Source of the DNA: Leptasterias polaris
Lineage: Eukaryota > Echinodermata > Asteroidea > Forcipulatida > Asteriidae
Direction of reading: 5' to 3'
DNA: 64,000 nucleotides
NCBI GenBank assembly: GCA_037783415.1
Contig: JAZGTN010000163.1
Coordinates: forward strand, 1,302,001 to 1,366,000
Positions 1 to 10,135 of this stretch are shown one piece after another; within the stretch, counting starts at the first letter, position 1, and each line of letters starts with the position of its first letter. The notes beneath the pieces were generated by a model that made no database searches, had not been told where the DNA came from, and saw only the letters and a program-made list of their open reading frames with translations. The position numbers and the translations under genes are program-made.

Positions 1-329
1 CTAGCGTTTAGAGCAGTCTGGATTTAGCTGTCCGTAATTAAGAAGGTCGTCCGTCCGTGTTACCTTGTACACCTACAGTATAGAAAATTTAAGTCGATGA
101 GAAGTGATTCCAATAAAATAAAGCCAATCATCCAAAGAAGAGAACAGAGGAAATCAATCATTGTGTTTGTGTCCGTTTTACTATTCCGTTGTCTCTATGT
201 TGTCTGTCAACTTGTACGGATATGCGTGAATTGAATGCGTGTTGTTGAATGAAGTTTGGCTGAAATTGGCCGGGAATATAAATTGTATTCTTATTATTGC
301 TTATCAGAGTAATAATGTGCGAAAATAAC
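1..329. other. Unassigned non-coding DNA
   Basis: I see no exon with splice sites, no RNA gene and no repeat unit here before the minisatellite begins. It probably belongs to an intron of the minus-strand adhesion-GPCR gene whose 7TM exons would lie to the left. Confidence 0.4.
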
Positions 330-578
330 GTGTCGGAACATAGGGGTGTCGGAACATAGGGGTGTCGGAACATAGGGGTGTCGGAATATAGGGATGTCTG
401 AACATAGGGATGTCGGAACATAGGGGTGTCGGAACATAGGTTCAGTTGTCGGAACATAGGGGTGTCGGAATTTAGGGGTGTCGGAATATAGGGGTGTCGG
501 AACATAGGGATGTCGGAATATAGGCTGAGTTGTCGGAACATAGGGGTGTCGGAACATAGGGGTGTCGGAACATAGGTG
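330..578. repeat. 16-bp minisatellite
   Basis: About 15 head-to-tail copies of a 16-base unit, gtcggaacataggggt, with point variants (gaatata, gggat) and two places where the unit is interrupted by a short ttcagtt- or ctgagtt-like insert. Because 16 is not a multiple of 3, all frames stay open and give long repetitive reading frames on the minus strand. These are a by-product of the repeat and not genes. Confidence 0.9.
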
Positions 579-599
579 TGTAACCGTTATACCAAAGGT

Positions 600-1090
600 A
601 ATCAACAAATTATTGCCTCTTATTCAGAGCGACCACAGACTTTCAGAAATGTTTTTGGATCTACCTTTCTTGGAAGACAACAAAGGATAAACGCCTTGTG
701 ACTCCTAAAAACAAACATACCCGGACACCCACGTTTATTCTGTTATTTCCCATTCACTTGTTGCAACCCCACATCTTTAAAAAATGTACAGAGATTTGCC
801 CGATTCTTTTAATCGACCAACATGCAACAGATGAGGAAGCGTACAAAGAATCTGAAAAATCCCCCCTCCCCCCCCCCCCCATCACTACTGACCCGCACAG
901 TCAAAAGGGTCACAGAATTTCAGTTTAACTATTTCCCGACCACTTCCCTGTTATAAAATAACACAAGTGGAGATAGCCCAGCACAGTTACCATAAATTGG
1001 ATTTGTTTTGTCACAAAAACATTTTCAAGTTACAAGTAAACAGATAGTGTCAATAGATGGGACAGTATCAACATTATTTTATTATCATTG
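600..1090. repeat. Dispersed repeat R2, copy 1
   Basis: This stretch is closely similar to 11635-12855 (shared landmarks: ccacagactttcagaaat, ggataaacgccttgtgactc, aacacaagtggagatagccc). Copy 1 is continuous through cttccctg at 943-950. Copy 2 is split at that same octamer by a 766-bp element, so copy 1 preserves the empty site. No protein is recognisable. Confidence 0.85.
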
Positions 1091-1262
1091 TGTGTGATCC
1101 CTGGCAATACGGCAGTTACAGGTTGAATGGCTTCTGACTGGCAGCCCTGAACAAAGATGTCTGACAAAATAGAGAGACTGCCAACATTAGGGCTAGATAG
1201 CTCAGTTGGTAAAGCGCCGGCACGTCAATCCAAAGGTCGCAGGTTAATGTCCCGCTCTGTAA
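1090..1262 (+). mobile_element. tRNA-derived SINE (family S2)
   Basis: The 3' part (about 1190-1260) looks like a tRNA: an A-box-like tagctcagttggtaaagc and a degenerate B box (ggttaatgtccc). It is preceded by a conserved body (gatccctgg...cggcagttacagg). Related copies lie at 44770-45000, 63530-63752 and, inverted, at 9958-10135, so this is a dispersed SINE and not a functional tRNA gene. Confidence 0.7.
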
Positions 1263-1382
1263 GTTTTTCGTTGTTCAACAAAACGTTGTTAACAAATTTG
1301 CTCAGTCAGTATTTGGTCAGTTACCCATATGGTTTATTACTTGATATTAAGGTACAAATGAAAGATTGAGTAATGTCCTTAC

Positions 1383-1550
1383 CAAAAGCACAGAAAAGCC
1401 TGTCAAGTGGTCACAGTGACACACCGTCCACCTGGTGTTGACTAGGGCTTTACTGCAGCCCTCGCTTGACCAATCTCCAAAACCATCGTTCAACGAGAAA
1501 TTCCAGAAGACGCACTGGGAGCCATTGACCATCTCATCAAGGTTACTGAC
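1383..1550 (-). CDS. Adhesion-GPCR gene 1, exon h: GPS cleavage motif
   Basis: An exon of 56 codons, bounded by an acceptor (ccctcag before 1550) and a donor (gtaagg after 1383), phase 0 at both ends. It encodes the GPCR proteolysis site, the C-terminal end of the GAIN domain: the pattern C-x-x-W near the start, then DWSSEGC, then CHCDHLTGF. In this family self-cleavage occurs between L and T of the HLT triad, and that triad and all the Cys and Trp landmarks are present, so the domain looks cleavage competent. It joins in phase to the GAIN exon at 3318-3505. The next exon should start the first transmembrane helix and lies outside the window to the left. Confidence 0.92.
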
Positions 1551-1659
1551 CTGAGGGTTGCAGGGTGCAAAGACAGGGTATAATGATAGTAACAGTAATA
1601 ATAACTAGTTCTTATAAGGGCATTGTACAATAACAAATCAATGTACTTTACATTATAAA

Positions 1660-1922
1660 GTGCCCTGGTATTGGGCTAATAACATTCCTGTAGTCTTGTT
1701 TTCTCAGCTCTCTGGGAATATACAGCCATGGTCTGCCGTGGAGCTTCAAAGGCTTTTTCAAACACAATTTCAACCTCTACCCTCGCAGGTACCCAATTTT
1801 ACCCCCTGGGAAAGAAGAAATAAAGCATCTTGCTCAAGAACACGATCAGGACTCGAACCCACACCCTGATGACTTAACCACCAGAACTTGAATTTGATGT
1901 GCTAAACCGCTCGGCCATGACA
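1660..1922 (-). mobile_element. tRNA-derived SINE (family S1), inverted
   Basis: Read on the minus strand it starts with a tRNA-like head (A box tggccgagcggtttag, B box gggttcgagtcc) and continues with a body containing cttgagcaaga and gggtacctgcgagggtagag, also seen at 9657-9957. It lies in the intron upstream of the GPS exon. Confidence 0.75.
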
Positions 1923-3065
1923 CGCCACATAATATCAGGGGGAAAATCACAGAATTAAAAAGATCACTTGGTTTTGAAGACTGCACTGGTTCCTTTAAAA
2001 AAAAACTTTTGCACTGATGTCACACACATCTTTTGTCTGCCAAAAGTCGGTCATTTTGGGAGTCAAAATGCATGTTAAGATAAAGGTGTGCGCTTTACTA
2101 CATGCGAGTCGCAAATCAGGGAAACTGAGGGAAATTGCGCAAGCTAGAATTATTATATGACAATCTCAGGTCAATTGGGTCACTACCCAACAGAAAACAA
2201 GACAGTTTTTGTTTCAAATGATTTCTCAGTAGCTTTGTAGGTCTACGTTTCATTGAAATTCCAATCAACAATTTATACAAAAGGGCAAAGAGTGTACTAT
2301 TAAACATCATCAACCTGGTCTTCACCCAACACTCAAACCGGTAACAACTTTGCCAATTATCTACCCTCCACGGAGATTACTCGCCAACAAACTGTCATTG
2401 GGAGCAACCCCTTACCAAAATCGTTACCCATTTATTTCATTCCAATTGGATATCCAGTTGGAAAGGTATGGATTGAGTTGGTATTGAGTTGGTGTGAGTT
2501 GGTTTAAACTGGAATACTGAATTAACAATTGCCATAAAATATTAGACCAACTCTTAGTCCAATTACCACTTGGACCCAGTTGGCTTGATTTCATTGAATT
2601 GGAATTTGTTTCTACCAAATGGAAATTTCACCTCCTAATATATTTTCTAATTGGAAATGTTATTTCCCAACAGGGTCTAGTTGGAAAAACTCAAACTGAA
2701 TTCAACTGAGTCCAATTGGGTCCAATCGGTTTTGTGCCAAAACACAAAAATGGAAACATTCAAAATTTTGGTAAAGGACATTTCACCTCCTTTTGAGACA
2801 CCTTTTTACTTCTAGTGTGTTAGGTAGGTGATGGGATTGTGCCTTTAACGATACAAGCATGGTGTTTGGCAGCAGTCAGAGTATGTCATGAGAAAGACTT
2901 TTGGATGTATGGCCATTGCAGACTAATTGTTCTATTAAAAAAAAGAGTTAAATACCAACCATTAGCAGCCATTTTGAAATTTTCATCATCGAAGGCACAA
3001 TTTTCCAAATGTTTCCCGTATCTGCCTCACTTTTCAAGAGTCACTGGTATTTCAGGATTTATTGA
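1923..3065. other. Intron with a dense CCAATTGG-type motif cluster
   Basis: No exon is apparent. From about 2440 to 2735 the sequence is crowded with short variants of ccaattgg, agttgga and tccaact in both orientations, giving a locally self-complementary tract of about 300 bases. No transposon ends were found. Confidence 0.5.
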
Positions 3066-3180
3066 AATTCTAGTCCAAAGTTGGATTTGAACCCACGTCC
3101 ACTGAGGTCAAAGGCAAGGAGTGCACTGGTAGTGACACCATTCTGATGAATCCAAACCCTGATAACTGTGGCATCCCCAA
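3066..3180 (-). mobile_element. tRNA-like SINE fragment
   Basis: On the minus strand a B-box sequence (gtgggttcaaatcc) is preceded by a tRNA-like stem region with cctttgacctcagtgg. It resembles the fragment at 3575-3775. It is degenerate and cannot be a working tRNA. Confidence 0.5.
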
Positions 3181-3317
3181 ACAAAGATATTGACAAAATA
3201 GGGAGCAGCCAACATATAGAGCAAGATGGCTATTTGTTGATATTCGTTGGTTAAAATCCTACTCTAATAAAAATAAATCTTTGATTAACACCCTCAAAAA
3301 CTGTGCGGAAGTCTTAC

Positions 3318-3505
3318 ATTAAGATGGAGGAATGTGCTGATGACAGACTGATTCATCGGAAGATTCTCAATCTTGATGCCCTCAACGGTGGCGGCAATGA
3401 TACGGCTGCCAACTGCACGACATGGATCCTCTGCATCCTGTAGAGTGGGGGAATGGAACAACTTGCTGGTTCGGTACAGGAAGAAGCTGATGGGAACCGT
3501 CTCGC
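3318..3505 (-). CDS. Adhesion-GPCR gene 1, exon g: GAIN subdomain B
   Basis: A 188-bp exon between an acceptor (tgtccag before 3505) and a donor (gtaagac after 3318), phase 1 in and phase 0 out. The peptide ETVPISFFLYRTSKLF, then SRIIAATVEGIKIENL, matches the beta-rich part of GAIN domains, where a 'V.F.lY...LF' strand is followed by 'S.ii...v.g..i.nL'. Its first two bases complete a Gly codon with the last base of the exon at 5767-6139. This phase match fixes the upstream donor. Confidence 0.9.
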
Positions 3506-3574
3506 CTGGACAGGACAAAAATCAACAAACAACATTTTATTTATTTATTACACATCCAACAGCACAATTAGCGC

Positions 3575-3775
3575 CAGTAACAGGGTAAATAACAAACAAG
3601 AACAGTTATAGACGTGGGAGGAAAACCCCAATTAGGAAAACCCACCCATGCACTCATGAAGGGACTGAAAACCCAATTCACATGTAAGGCTACAGGTCTG
3701 TAATGGGATTCGAACCAGAGCCCACGGAGGTGAAAGGCAGGAAAAGAAACCTCTGAGCCAACCTGATCCCAATAT
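3575..3775 (-). mobile_element. tRNA-derived SINE (family S3), inverted
   Basis: On the minus strand it has an A-box-like tggctcagaggtttc and a good B box, ggttcgaatccc, followed by a body with gggttttcctaattgggg. It lies in the intron between GAIN exons. Confidence 0.65.
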
Positions 3776-3919
3776 GTTAAACCTTTTGTATTAACGTATT
3801 TTCCTTTTAGGTTAATTATAAATTAGAAAGATATAGGCAACTTGTGTGGAATTATAACCCTTGTTTCATTCCTGCTCCTCATAAGATCATGATTTTAATG
3901 TTGTAAAACAATTTTTCAA

Positions 3920-4040
3920 TCTTGGGATGAACTGAAGCGTGACTTGAACCTTCAAAATTTGGCAAGATGCTGGCGCACTACCAACTTCTAGCCTGATCGT
4001 TGGCGCTCTCCTTATTTTGTCAATACCAAATTGATAAGGT
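3920..4040 (-). mobile_element. tRNA-like SINE fragment
   Basis: On the minus strand, gagagcgccaacgatcaggc is followed by a B-box-like ggttcaagtca. The order and spacing are tRNA-like but degenerate, and it stops after about 120 bases. Confidence 0.4.
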
Positions 4041-4149
4041 GACAGTCAGAGGCTTATTTAAAAAAAAAATTATGTGAAAATATTTTGTAAAGCATTTAAT
4101 TTTGTTTACGAAATGGACATTCCCTGGGAATAGCTATCACTGCTTGGAA

Positions 4150-4560
4150 AAAAGGGTTACAATTATTATACAGAATTGGGAGAGGTGACAAAATAGTCGC
4201 AGACAATGTTCATGTTTTGTCTGATCCAAAATATACATGAAATACAATTTTGGTTTTCAGATACATTATGACTTGATTTCAGAGAGAAATTTTTCACAGA
4301 AAGAAAAAAAAGTTCTAGCATGAACTTCATTATCAGAAGCTTTCAGACTAAAATTAACTTATAAGGATATTTTTATTCTTACCAATCTTGAATAATATCT
4401 TCAAGGGAAATAATCCAAAAGTAAATCAAAAGTGTTCACTTTTTCTGTGTAAAATGCAGTAATTGTTAAATAAATAAATGGGGGATGGCAGTGAAGTTAA
4501 AATTCCCTCAGAATTTTCCATGGGTAACATTTTCTAGAGAGCGCTCTGTAAAGTAGAAAC
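4150..4560. mobile_element. Decayed M2-type MITE
   Basis: The left part (tattatacagaattgggag, then gttcatgttttgtctgat) is similar to the TTAA-flanked M2 elements at 34517-34879 and 55306-55668. The right end is not clear. Confidence 0.45.
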
Positions 4561-4599
4561 AAGGGTTAAAAACCAATCTGAACAAATACGGCCACAATT

Positions 4600-5750
4600 G
4601 ATCTTTGCTGAATTTTATTTAAATTGTTTTAAAGGAAATTGAGCACATGAGGGCAAACAGATTTTGATTGTAAAAAACAATCATTTTGAGTACCCTTATC
4701 GAGTGCTTTTAAAAAAGTTTGCAAAAAGGCTTTGATATTCTCACTCAAAATACGTCAATTGTGGGAGCTCTGTTTTGTTATAGACTGTGCAAGTCTCGCG
4801 CGTAATCGAACTTCCGGGACCATAGTGGTCCCAACCATATGGAGTTTTACGTGGGCGAAATTTTGTTTCGTCAATTATTTTAGTTTAACGTAGGTTAGGC
4901 CTATGACCTAGAAAATTATACATGTTGTTGCGAATGTAATACTAAAGTGATAACAAAATATGAAAGTAAAACCAATTCAACAATATAACGAAGAAAACCC
5001 AAGAATTAAACTTGACCTCAGCTTCCGGTTACTGCAAATAATTAAGAATTTTGTGCTCGCCTCCGATCATAAAACTTACGTAAACGCTTGTTTTGGATGC
5101 GCAATTATAATCACCAGATACTGTAATCGCAAAGCAAACCCTTTTTATTGCCGTCTATGGTTGTTGAGGCGTCAGCATCCTCTTTAAACTGCGATACGGG
5201 TCCATTTAAGACCCGTTTGACATTCACAAATCCGCGTAAGGGGTTTCTAAAAAGTTAACATCAAAATAATAGGCATCCTTGTCCCAGAGTTTTACTTTTT
5301 TTTTCAATAATAATATACACACTATTGTGATTGTTTTTTCAAAAGCTAAAACTTTTCATAAAATTGTAATGATTTATTTTTGTTCTTCAGATTTTGTCAC
5401 GAGATATAATTTAAAACAAAGATTTAATTTCAGAAATTAACATGTTCTTCGTTTGACGTGTTTTCTCGTTCGGATACGCGCGAGACTTGCACAGTCGAAA
5501 GCCGCTTTGTTGCATTAACAAAGCAACATCCTACAGATGACGCCAAACTATTGTCATTTTGATGCGAGCCGTCAACAGCAGAGATGCAGCTTGTCTTTCA
5601 AAACCTTTAGGTGGGGCATTTTTGTTGTTGATATTCAGAAGTGTAAAATTATCAAAACTACGCTGTTAAACAAACACATTATCAACAAGTTCAAATACCA
5701 TTTCTGTTAATATGTTTTGTTCAAGTAACTGTTTAATGGATTCATCCTTG
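4600..5750. repeat. Intronic segment shared with units A and B
   Basis: Both sides of the 714-bp MITE (4600-4782 and 5497-5745) align in order with 38570-38960 and 59335-59720. Landmarks are gtaaaaaacaatcattttga, agccgctttgttgca, attcagaag and aaacaaacacattat. The shared block ends about 30 bp short of exon f. It is either intron kept from a common ancestral gene or an old dispersed repeat. Confidence 0.75.
4783..5496. mobile_element. 714-bp MITE with perfect 22-bp TIRs
   Basis: The ends are exact inverted repeats: gactgtgcaagtctcgcgcg at 4783 and its complement ending at 5496, continuing for two more bases. It interrupts a segment that is continuous at the paralogous positions 38.6-38.9 kb and 59.4-59.7 kb, which shows an insertion. 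I could not read a convincing target duplication, so the superfamily stays open. The 75-codon open frame inside has no features of a transposase. Confidence 0.85.
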
Positions 5751-5766
5751 TAATGTAATACACTAC

Positions 5767-6139
5767 CTGGTGTTACGTAATCTAATACTGCTGCAGGCAA
5801 CACGATTGACGATTTCACCTCAGCAACTGGGATGCTGTTGGGCTCATAATAAATGGAGATGTTCTCAGTCTTCAAGGAATTCCCCCCGGATCCTTGAGGA
5901 ATGGCAGCAAACCCAAGTCCAGTTTGGAGGGACTGTTGGCTCATGACGACAGCCACAACAGCAAGGTTATCCTGTATTGCCGTAATGTTGCTTGCGTTGC
6001 CGCTCATCTGTAGCGCAGTGATGTAGGTTTCCAGGGCAGTTATGATGCGGGATGTCGAATTGACATCGCCGAGATTGTCAAAAGTCTTCTGGTCTATTTC
6101 CTGCACATTGCTTACAACTTCTACAATGTTAACTGCAAC
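5767..6139 (-). CDS. Adhesion-GPCR gene 1, exon f: GAIN domain core
   Basis: A 373-bp exon from an acceptor (gtaccacag before 6139) to a donor (gtagtg after 5767), phase 0 in and phase 1 out. The 124 residues start VAVNIVEVV, contain a helical LETYITALQ stretch and several N-glycosylation sequons (NAS, NIT, NIS), and end in a strand SSIVLPAAVLDYVTPG. This fits the helical subdomain A and the start of subdomain B of GAIN. The reading frame stays open for another 34 codons past the donor, but only this donor gives the phase needed by exon g and a known-looking 'PG-ETVPISF' junction. Confidence 0.9.
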
Positions 6140-6242
6140 CTGTGGTACATGCAGTCAAAAACAATAATAATAGCTACAGAGAATAATAATAATTATAGAA
6201 TCCACCAATAAGGTGGTCAAGGCGCTAAAACAAGAACCACTT

Positions 6243-6602
6243 TTAAAGGTAGTGGACACTTTTCGTACTCAAGAAGTACATGACCATAAAAACTTACTTG
6301 GTTAGGAGCACCTGAGAGCTTTTGGCAGTATAAAACATTGTGAGAAACGAATTTCTCTGAAGTTGTGTAGTTTTAGAGAAGGAGGTAACTTCTCACTAAA
6401 ATATTGTAATCTGAGAAAGGCTTCAGGCATAAAGTCTTTCGCAGGCATTTGAAAGCAAACAATTTATGCAACATGTTTTGTTTTGTTTCATTATTTTCTT
6501 GCAACTTCGACGACCAATCAAGCCCAAATGTTTACATTTTTTGTTATGCATAATAAGTGAGGATACTGGTTTTTGGCAATTACCAAAAGTATATGCCTTA
6601 GA
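6243..6602. mobile_element. M1-type TTAA MITE, diverged
   Basis: It begins ttaaaggtagtggacact and ends with ggcaattaccaaaagtat...gcctta, an imperfect inverted repeat. The interior (aaaacattgtgagaaacga, ttgcaacttcgacgaccaat) is the reverse complement of the M1 copies at 14310-14778 and 39639-40003. Confidence 0.75.
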
Positions 6603-7484
6603 CAGGTAGTAATAATAATAATTTACAAATTATATTACATAAAAATTATCAAATGTGCATAACATACTATAGAATGACCAGAATGGAGGAAAACAATATA
6701 GGAAAGAGACTGGTCATTGGGCCAGTGCCCCAAAACACAGTATGAGGATACATCTGTCCCGCCAACAGAGGACTAAAAGTTACGTATTACAAAGGCCTAT
6801 CCCTGCTGGCAACGGTATTGTTTTGGTCTTTTCAGGAGAAAGACTTGTCTACCCCTTTTCTGAGAACAAATCTAAAATAACTGACAAGGCGACCATTAGA
6901 AGTAAAACAAACAGAAAACAAAAAGAACAATCCCATTAAAAACACTAAATCAATCCATTTCATGTCATTGTCATATCAATGTGTCACTGCTACGAAGTCA
7001 TATCAAGATGAGGCGCTCCATGCCGACAGTTTGTATTTCAACACTTATAGGTTTTGCCGGGATTTCCTAATGCTCACAAGACATTATTTATTTTTTTGAA
7101 TTTCTGGGAAAAAAAATAAAAAAAATTGATAAGTATTGTTTATCTATTTACTTGATTGATTGATTGATTTAAAAAAAAATTATTTATTGAATTTTTTTGT
7201 GGGGGGGGGGGGGGGAGAACATCCATGAAAACCACAATGAAACCAAAACTTTAACAAGTCAAGACAACAAATGTTCTCATTAATGTTCAGAGATTTTCTT
7301 TTTCTCTATCGACAAGATATGGCTTTTGTACACCATGAATCAGCAAATTTGGGCCATAGGTCATGGTCGATGATGCATACAGCAAAGCAATTTTTTCGCT
7401 CAAGAACGCCAATGGGATAAGAAAAAATAAAAAACAACAGAGATGAGTCAGTGAAACTAAGGAAAGCAGAGCCTGATGTCATAC
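6603..7484. other. Intron 5 of gene 1
   Basis: It contains a (tgat)n tract near 7150, a run of G at about 7200-7215 and A/T-rich runs. No coding exon with splice sites is seen on either strand. Confidence 0.5.
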
Positions 7485-7643
7485 CTCAGGTGAAGGACTC
7501 ATTGAGTTCAATGCAACCATGACGATGTTGTTCAAGATGTTGGCGATTGCCATGATGCCAGTCTCATTGATATTGGAGTAATTCGAGGACAGACTGACTG
7601 TCTTTTTGGCTATCTCATTTACATTTTCAGGAGTAACCTCCAC
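7485..7643 (-). CDS. Adhesion-GPCR gene 1, exon e: GAIN subdomain A
   Basis: A 159-bp exon (53 codons, phase 0 to 0) between acceptor ttccccag and donor gtatga. The peptide VEVTPENVNEIAKKTV followed by IANILNNIVMVAL is strongly helical, as expected for the N-terminal GAIN helices, with sequons NYS and NET. It continues in frame into VAVNIVEVV of exon f. Confidence 0.88.
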
Positions 7644-8160
7644 CTGGGGAAAAGCAGAGGTACGGAAACATTTATTTAAAAAACAAACACACAAAAAAAA
7701 CACTGGAATTTAAAGGTGGCAGCTACAGAACAGCGCCCTCTTGTCATCTAAACACTCCAAAAAAATAGATAATTTAATCTACCAGAAAAAAACTCTAAAA
7801 GAAAGAAAACAAATGTGTAAAACAGTTTAAGAATTTAAAAATGCGCAAATAAAAAAACAAATGTTTGTTCACAAATTGTGTAAAATAATTTTAAAGTAGT
7901 TTCCAACCATTAGTCCCTTCCCTCTACCCGACCCATCTCCTTTGTCAATGTTCATCCTTTGCTTTTTCTGTGCGCTGTCTGCCTAACTCTCTTTTAATTT
8001 ATTTCCAATTGACTGCTTATTTTACACCAGTTTACTTGTTTGTTAAGTTGTCATTTTAGCCTTCGAGAAAGATTCTGTTAAGGTCAAAACTTCAGGCCAT
8101 TAATTCCTTTTTGCATTAAAAATAAATAAAAATATATATATATACATAAATTCAGCTTAC
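7644..8160. other. Intron 4 of gene 1
   Basis: AT-rich, with a short (ta)n tract near 8135. Nothing else is recognised. Confidence 0.5.
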
Positions 8161-8288
8161 ATTAGCCAAGTCATCCAAATTATTTACATCTCCGGAGCAA
8201 TCAATGATGACTGGATCAATCCACCGTGCTTCTAATTCCAATGTCAGATTCCCGACACACTGCCTAGTTGCACGAGGCATCCCACCAT
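8161..8288 (-). CDS. Adhesion-GPCR gene 1, exon d: HormR domain, second half
   Basis: A 128-bp exon from acceptor ttgtttcag to donor gtaagc, phase 1 in and phase 0 out. It encodes GGMPRATRQCVGNL, then ARWIDPVIIDCSG, the C-terminal half of a hormone-receptor (HRM) domain: R-x-C, a Trp and a final Cys. HormR domains lie just N-terminal of GAIN in many adhesion GPCRs, and the next exon starts GAIN. Confidence 0.9.
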
Positions 8289-9337
8289 CTGAAACAAGCA
8301 ATTAACACAACACAAATTGTGCAAGTACCCACAACACAAATTCCAAAACATTCAAAATGAGGTAAGCAGCGTTCAAAGGTAGGATCATAGTTTGGTAAAT
8401 ACTCAGTTAATGAGCATAACAGCTTACTTGGTGAAAAGCACTGCAGCTGTTGACAGTAAAAACTATTTTGAGAAAAGATTCTCTTCGAAGTAATATGGTT
8501 TGGATAATTTGTTGCCCCAAAACATTTGAATCTGAGAATTAATTCATGCATGAATCGTTTTTCTGATTTCTGAGGGTCCCATGTCCGACAAGAGATGAGG
8601 TTGGTACCCGCTGTCACTTTGCTGAATGTGGATGGAGTTGATGTTTGTGTGGAAATACCATGACAATTTTGTTGCTGTATTCTCAGCACAGAGACACTGT
8701 ATTCAGGTGAAACTTTCCCATGTGACTTTTATTGTATGTTTCTGTATAACTTTGCCTATAAATCAGCATTACCTTTAAAAAAAAATCAATCTATGACCCT
8801 ACCACTTTTAAAACAATGACAAGATAATGAGTTATGTAGGCCTATTCCAGACTACAGAGCAACCTTCTTTTGACCCCTATGACAGGACGCCCTTGTATGG
8901 TGACATATACTGTGTATTGACCCAATTCATCTGACGTCATCATAATAATAATCTTGCATGTACCACTTTGCGTGTTTACACCCTGTGCCTTGGTTCATGG
9001 TGAGTGTAGCACAGTCACCCAAGGGGTCAATGAACTGTTTATCTGTACTGAAAATGGCTTGAGTACAGTACTTGAAACATGACTGAAAGTGAACAAGAAT
9101 TCGTCTGAAAGCATATTGACCAATGAAACAACTTAGTTATCAGCATGGCTCCTTTGCGTATTAATCAATAAAAAAAACCCATTGAGATCACGCCTTTACA
9201 AATATGATGCATTAAGCCGGTTCATACTTCACACGAAAACGACTGTAAAGCAAACTACATGACGCAAACAATCAAGTATGCGCTCTTTTCATATTGTGTG
9301 ACACAAGTATGAACTCTGCTTTTGATTAAATACTTAC
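8289..9337. other. Intron 3 of gene 1
   Basis: The part at about 8400-8720 resembles a very decayed M1 MITE (cagcttacttggtgaa, ttgagaaaagattctcttcg). No exon is seen. Confidence 0.45.
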
Positions 9338-9436
9338 CCCGGCACTGCTCAGCAGCTTGTGCTGTTTGCTCGATTCTAGTCTGGGGGAAAGTGAGATTTC
9401 CACTGGCTGCAACGACTGACGCCTGAACACAGGAAC
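9338..9436 (-). CDS. Adhesion-GPCR gene 1, exon c: HormR domain, first half
   Basis: A 99-bp exon between acceptor caccacag and donor gtaagt, phase 1 at both ends. The peptide SCVQASVV, then GNLTFPQTRIEQTAQAAEQC, is the N-terminal part of the HormR fold ('...P.t..g..a...C'). Joined to exon d the domain reads EQCR-DGGMPRATRQC without a break. Confidence 0.88.
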
Positions 9437-9656
9437 CTGTGGTGAGAAAGATCAGCGAACTTGTTTCATTGTGTTATTTTGTGAAAAACATCATCCAAAT
9501 CGTATTCAGTCCATTTCTACATTTTATGTTGTCTCTAGCATGTCAGGCAAAATAAATTCTCAGGGCAAATGTAAGTTTTATAAGTTGTCTTGAATTTTGT
9601 TTTAACAAAGGAAAAAAATTGACATATGCTGGATTTGAACTTGTGACCTCCGGATT

Positions 9657-9957
9657 ATGGCCGAGTGGTTAAGAGCATCGGATTCAAGTTCTGGTGGTTT
9701 AGTCATCGGGGTGTGGGTTCGAGTCCCGGTCATGACGCTTGTGTCCTTGAGCAAGACACTTTGCTATAATTGCTTCTCTTCACCCAGGGGTATAAATGGG
9801 TACCTGTGAGGGTAGAGGATCGATGAGCGCTGATAATCGGCTGCCGCGAGGTCCCATGGCCTGATGAACGGGGGAATAATATTGTAAAGCGCTTTGAGAT
9901 TGTTGATACGATGGAAAGCGCTATATAAGCACCACAATTATTATTATTATTATTAAC
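9657..9957 (+). mobile_element. Full-length tRNA-derived SINE (family S1)
   Basis: The head is a long-variable-arm tRNA-like sequence: A box tggccgagtggttaag and B box gggttcgagtccc. The body has cttgagcaagacactttgc and gggtacctgtgagggtagag, and the tail has gtaaagcgctttgagattg and ends in (att)n. This is the most complete S1 copy in the window. Confidence 0.85.
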
Positions 9958-10135
9958 GTACCGGCACTCTACCAACAGAGCTATCTAGCCCTAATGTTTG
10001 GCAGTCTACCTGTTTTATCAATGACTTTGTTCAGGGTATCAGTCAACCTGTACCTGCTGTGTAGCCAGGGATCACACTCAAGTTTACAATACAACCTGGG
10101 GAGCAATAGGGTGGGATAACCTTAAGGGGATGCAA
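9958..10135 (-). mobile_element. SINE S2, inverted, abutting S1
   Basis: On the minus strand it reads ccttaaggttatcccaccc, then gatccctggctacacagc, and ends in a tRNA-like head with tagctctgttggtagagtgc. It is joined directly to the (att)n tail of the S1 element, so the two SINEs lie tail to tail. Confidence 0.7.

Noticed and set aside
158..608. Long minus-strand open frames of FRHPYVPT-type repeats
   Set aside because: They are produced by the 16-bp minisatellite, which stays open in all frames. They have no splice sites or start context.
1190..1262. Possible tRNA gene
   Set aside because: The B box is degenerate and the same sequence with a common body occurs four times, so it is a SINE head. 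The same applies to the tRNA-like parts at 9657, 44940 and 63681.
5666..5766. Extension of GAIN exon f to the end of its open frame
   Set aside because: The donor at 5767 gives the phase required by exon g, and the stretch beyond it is part of the intronic segment shared with units A and B.
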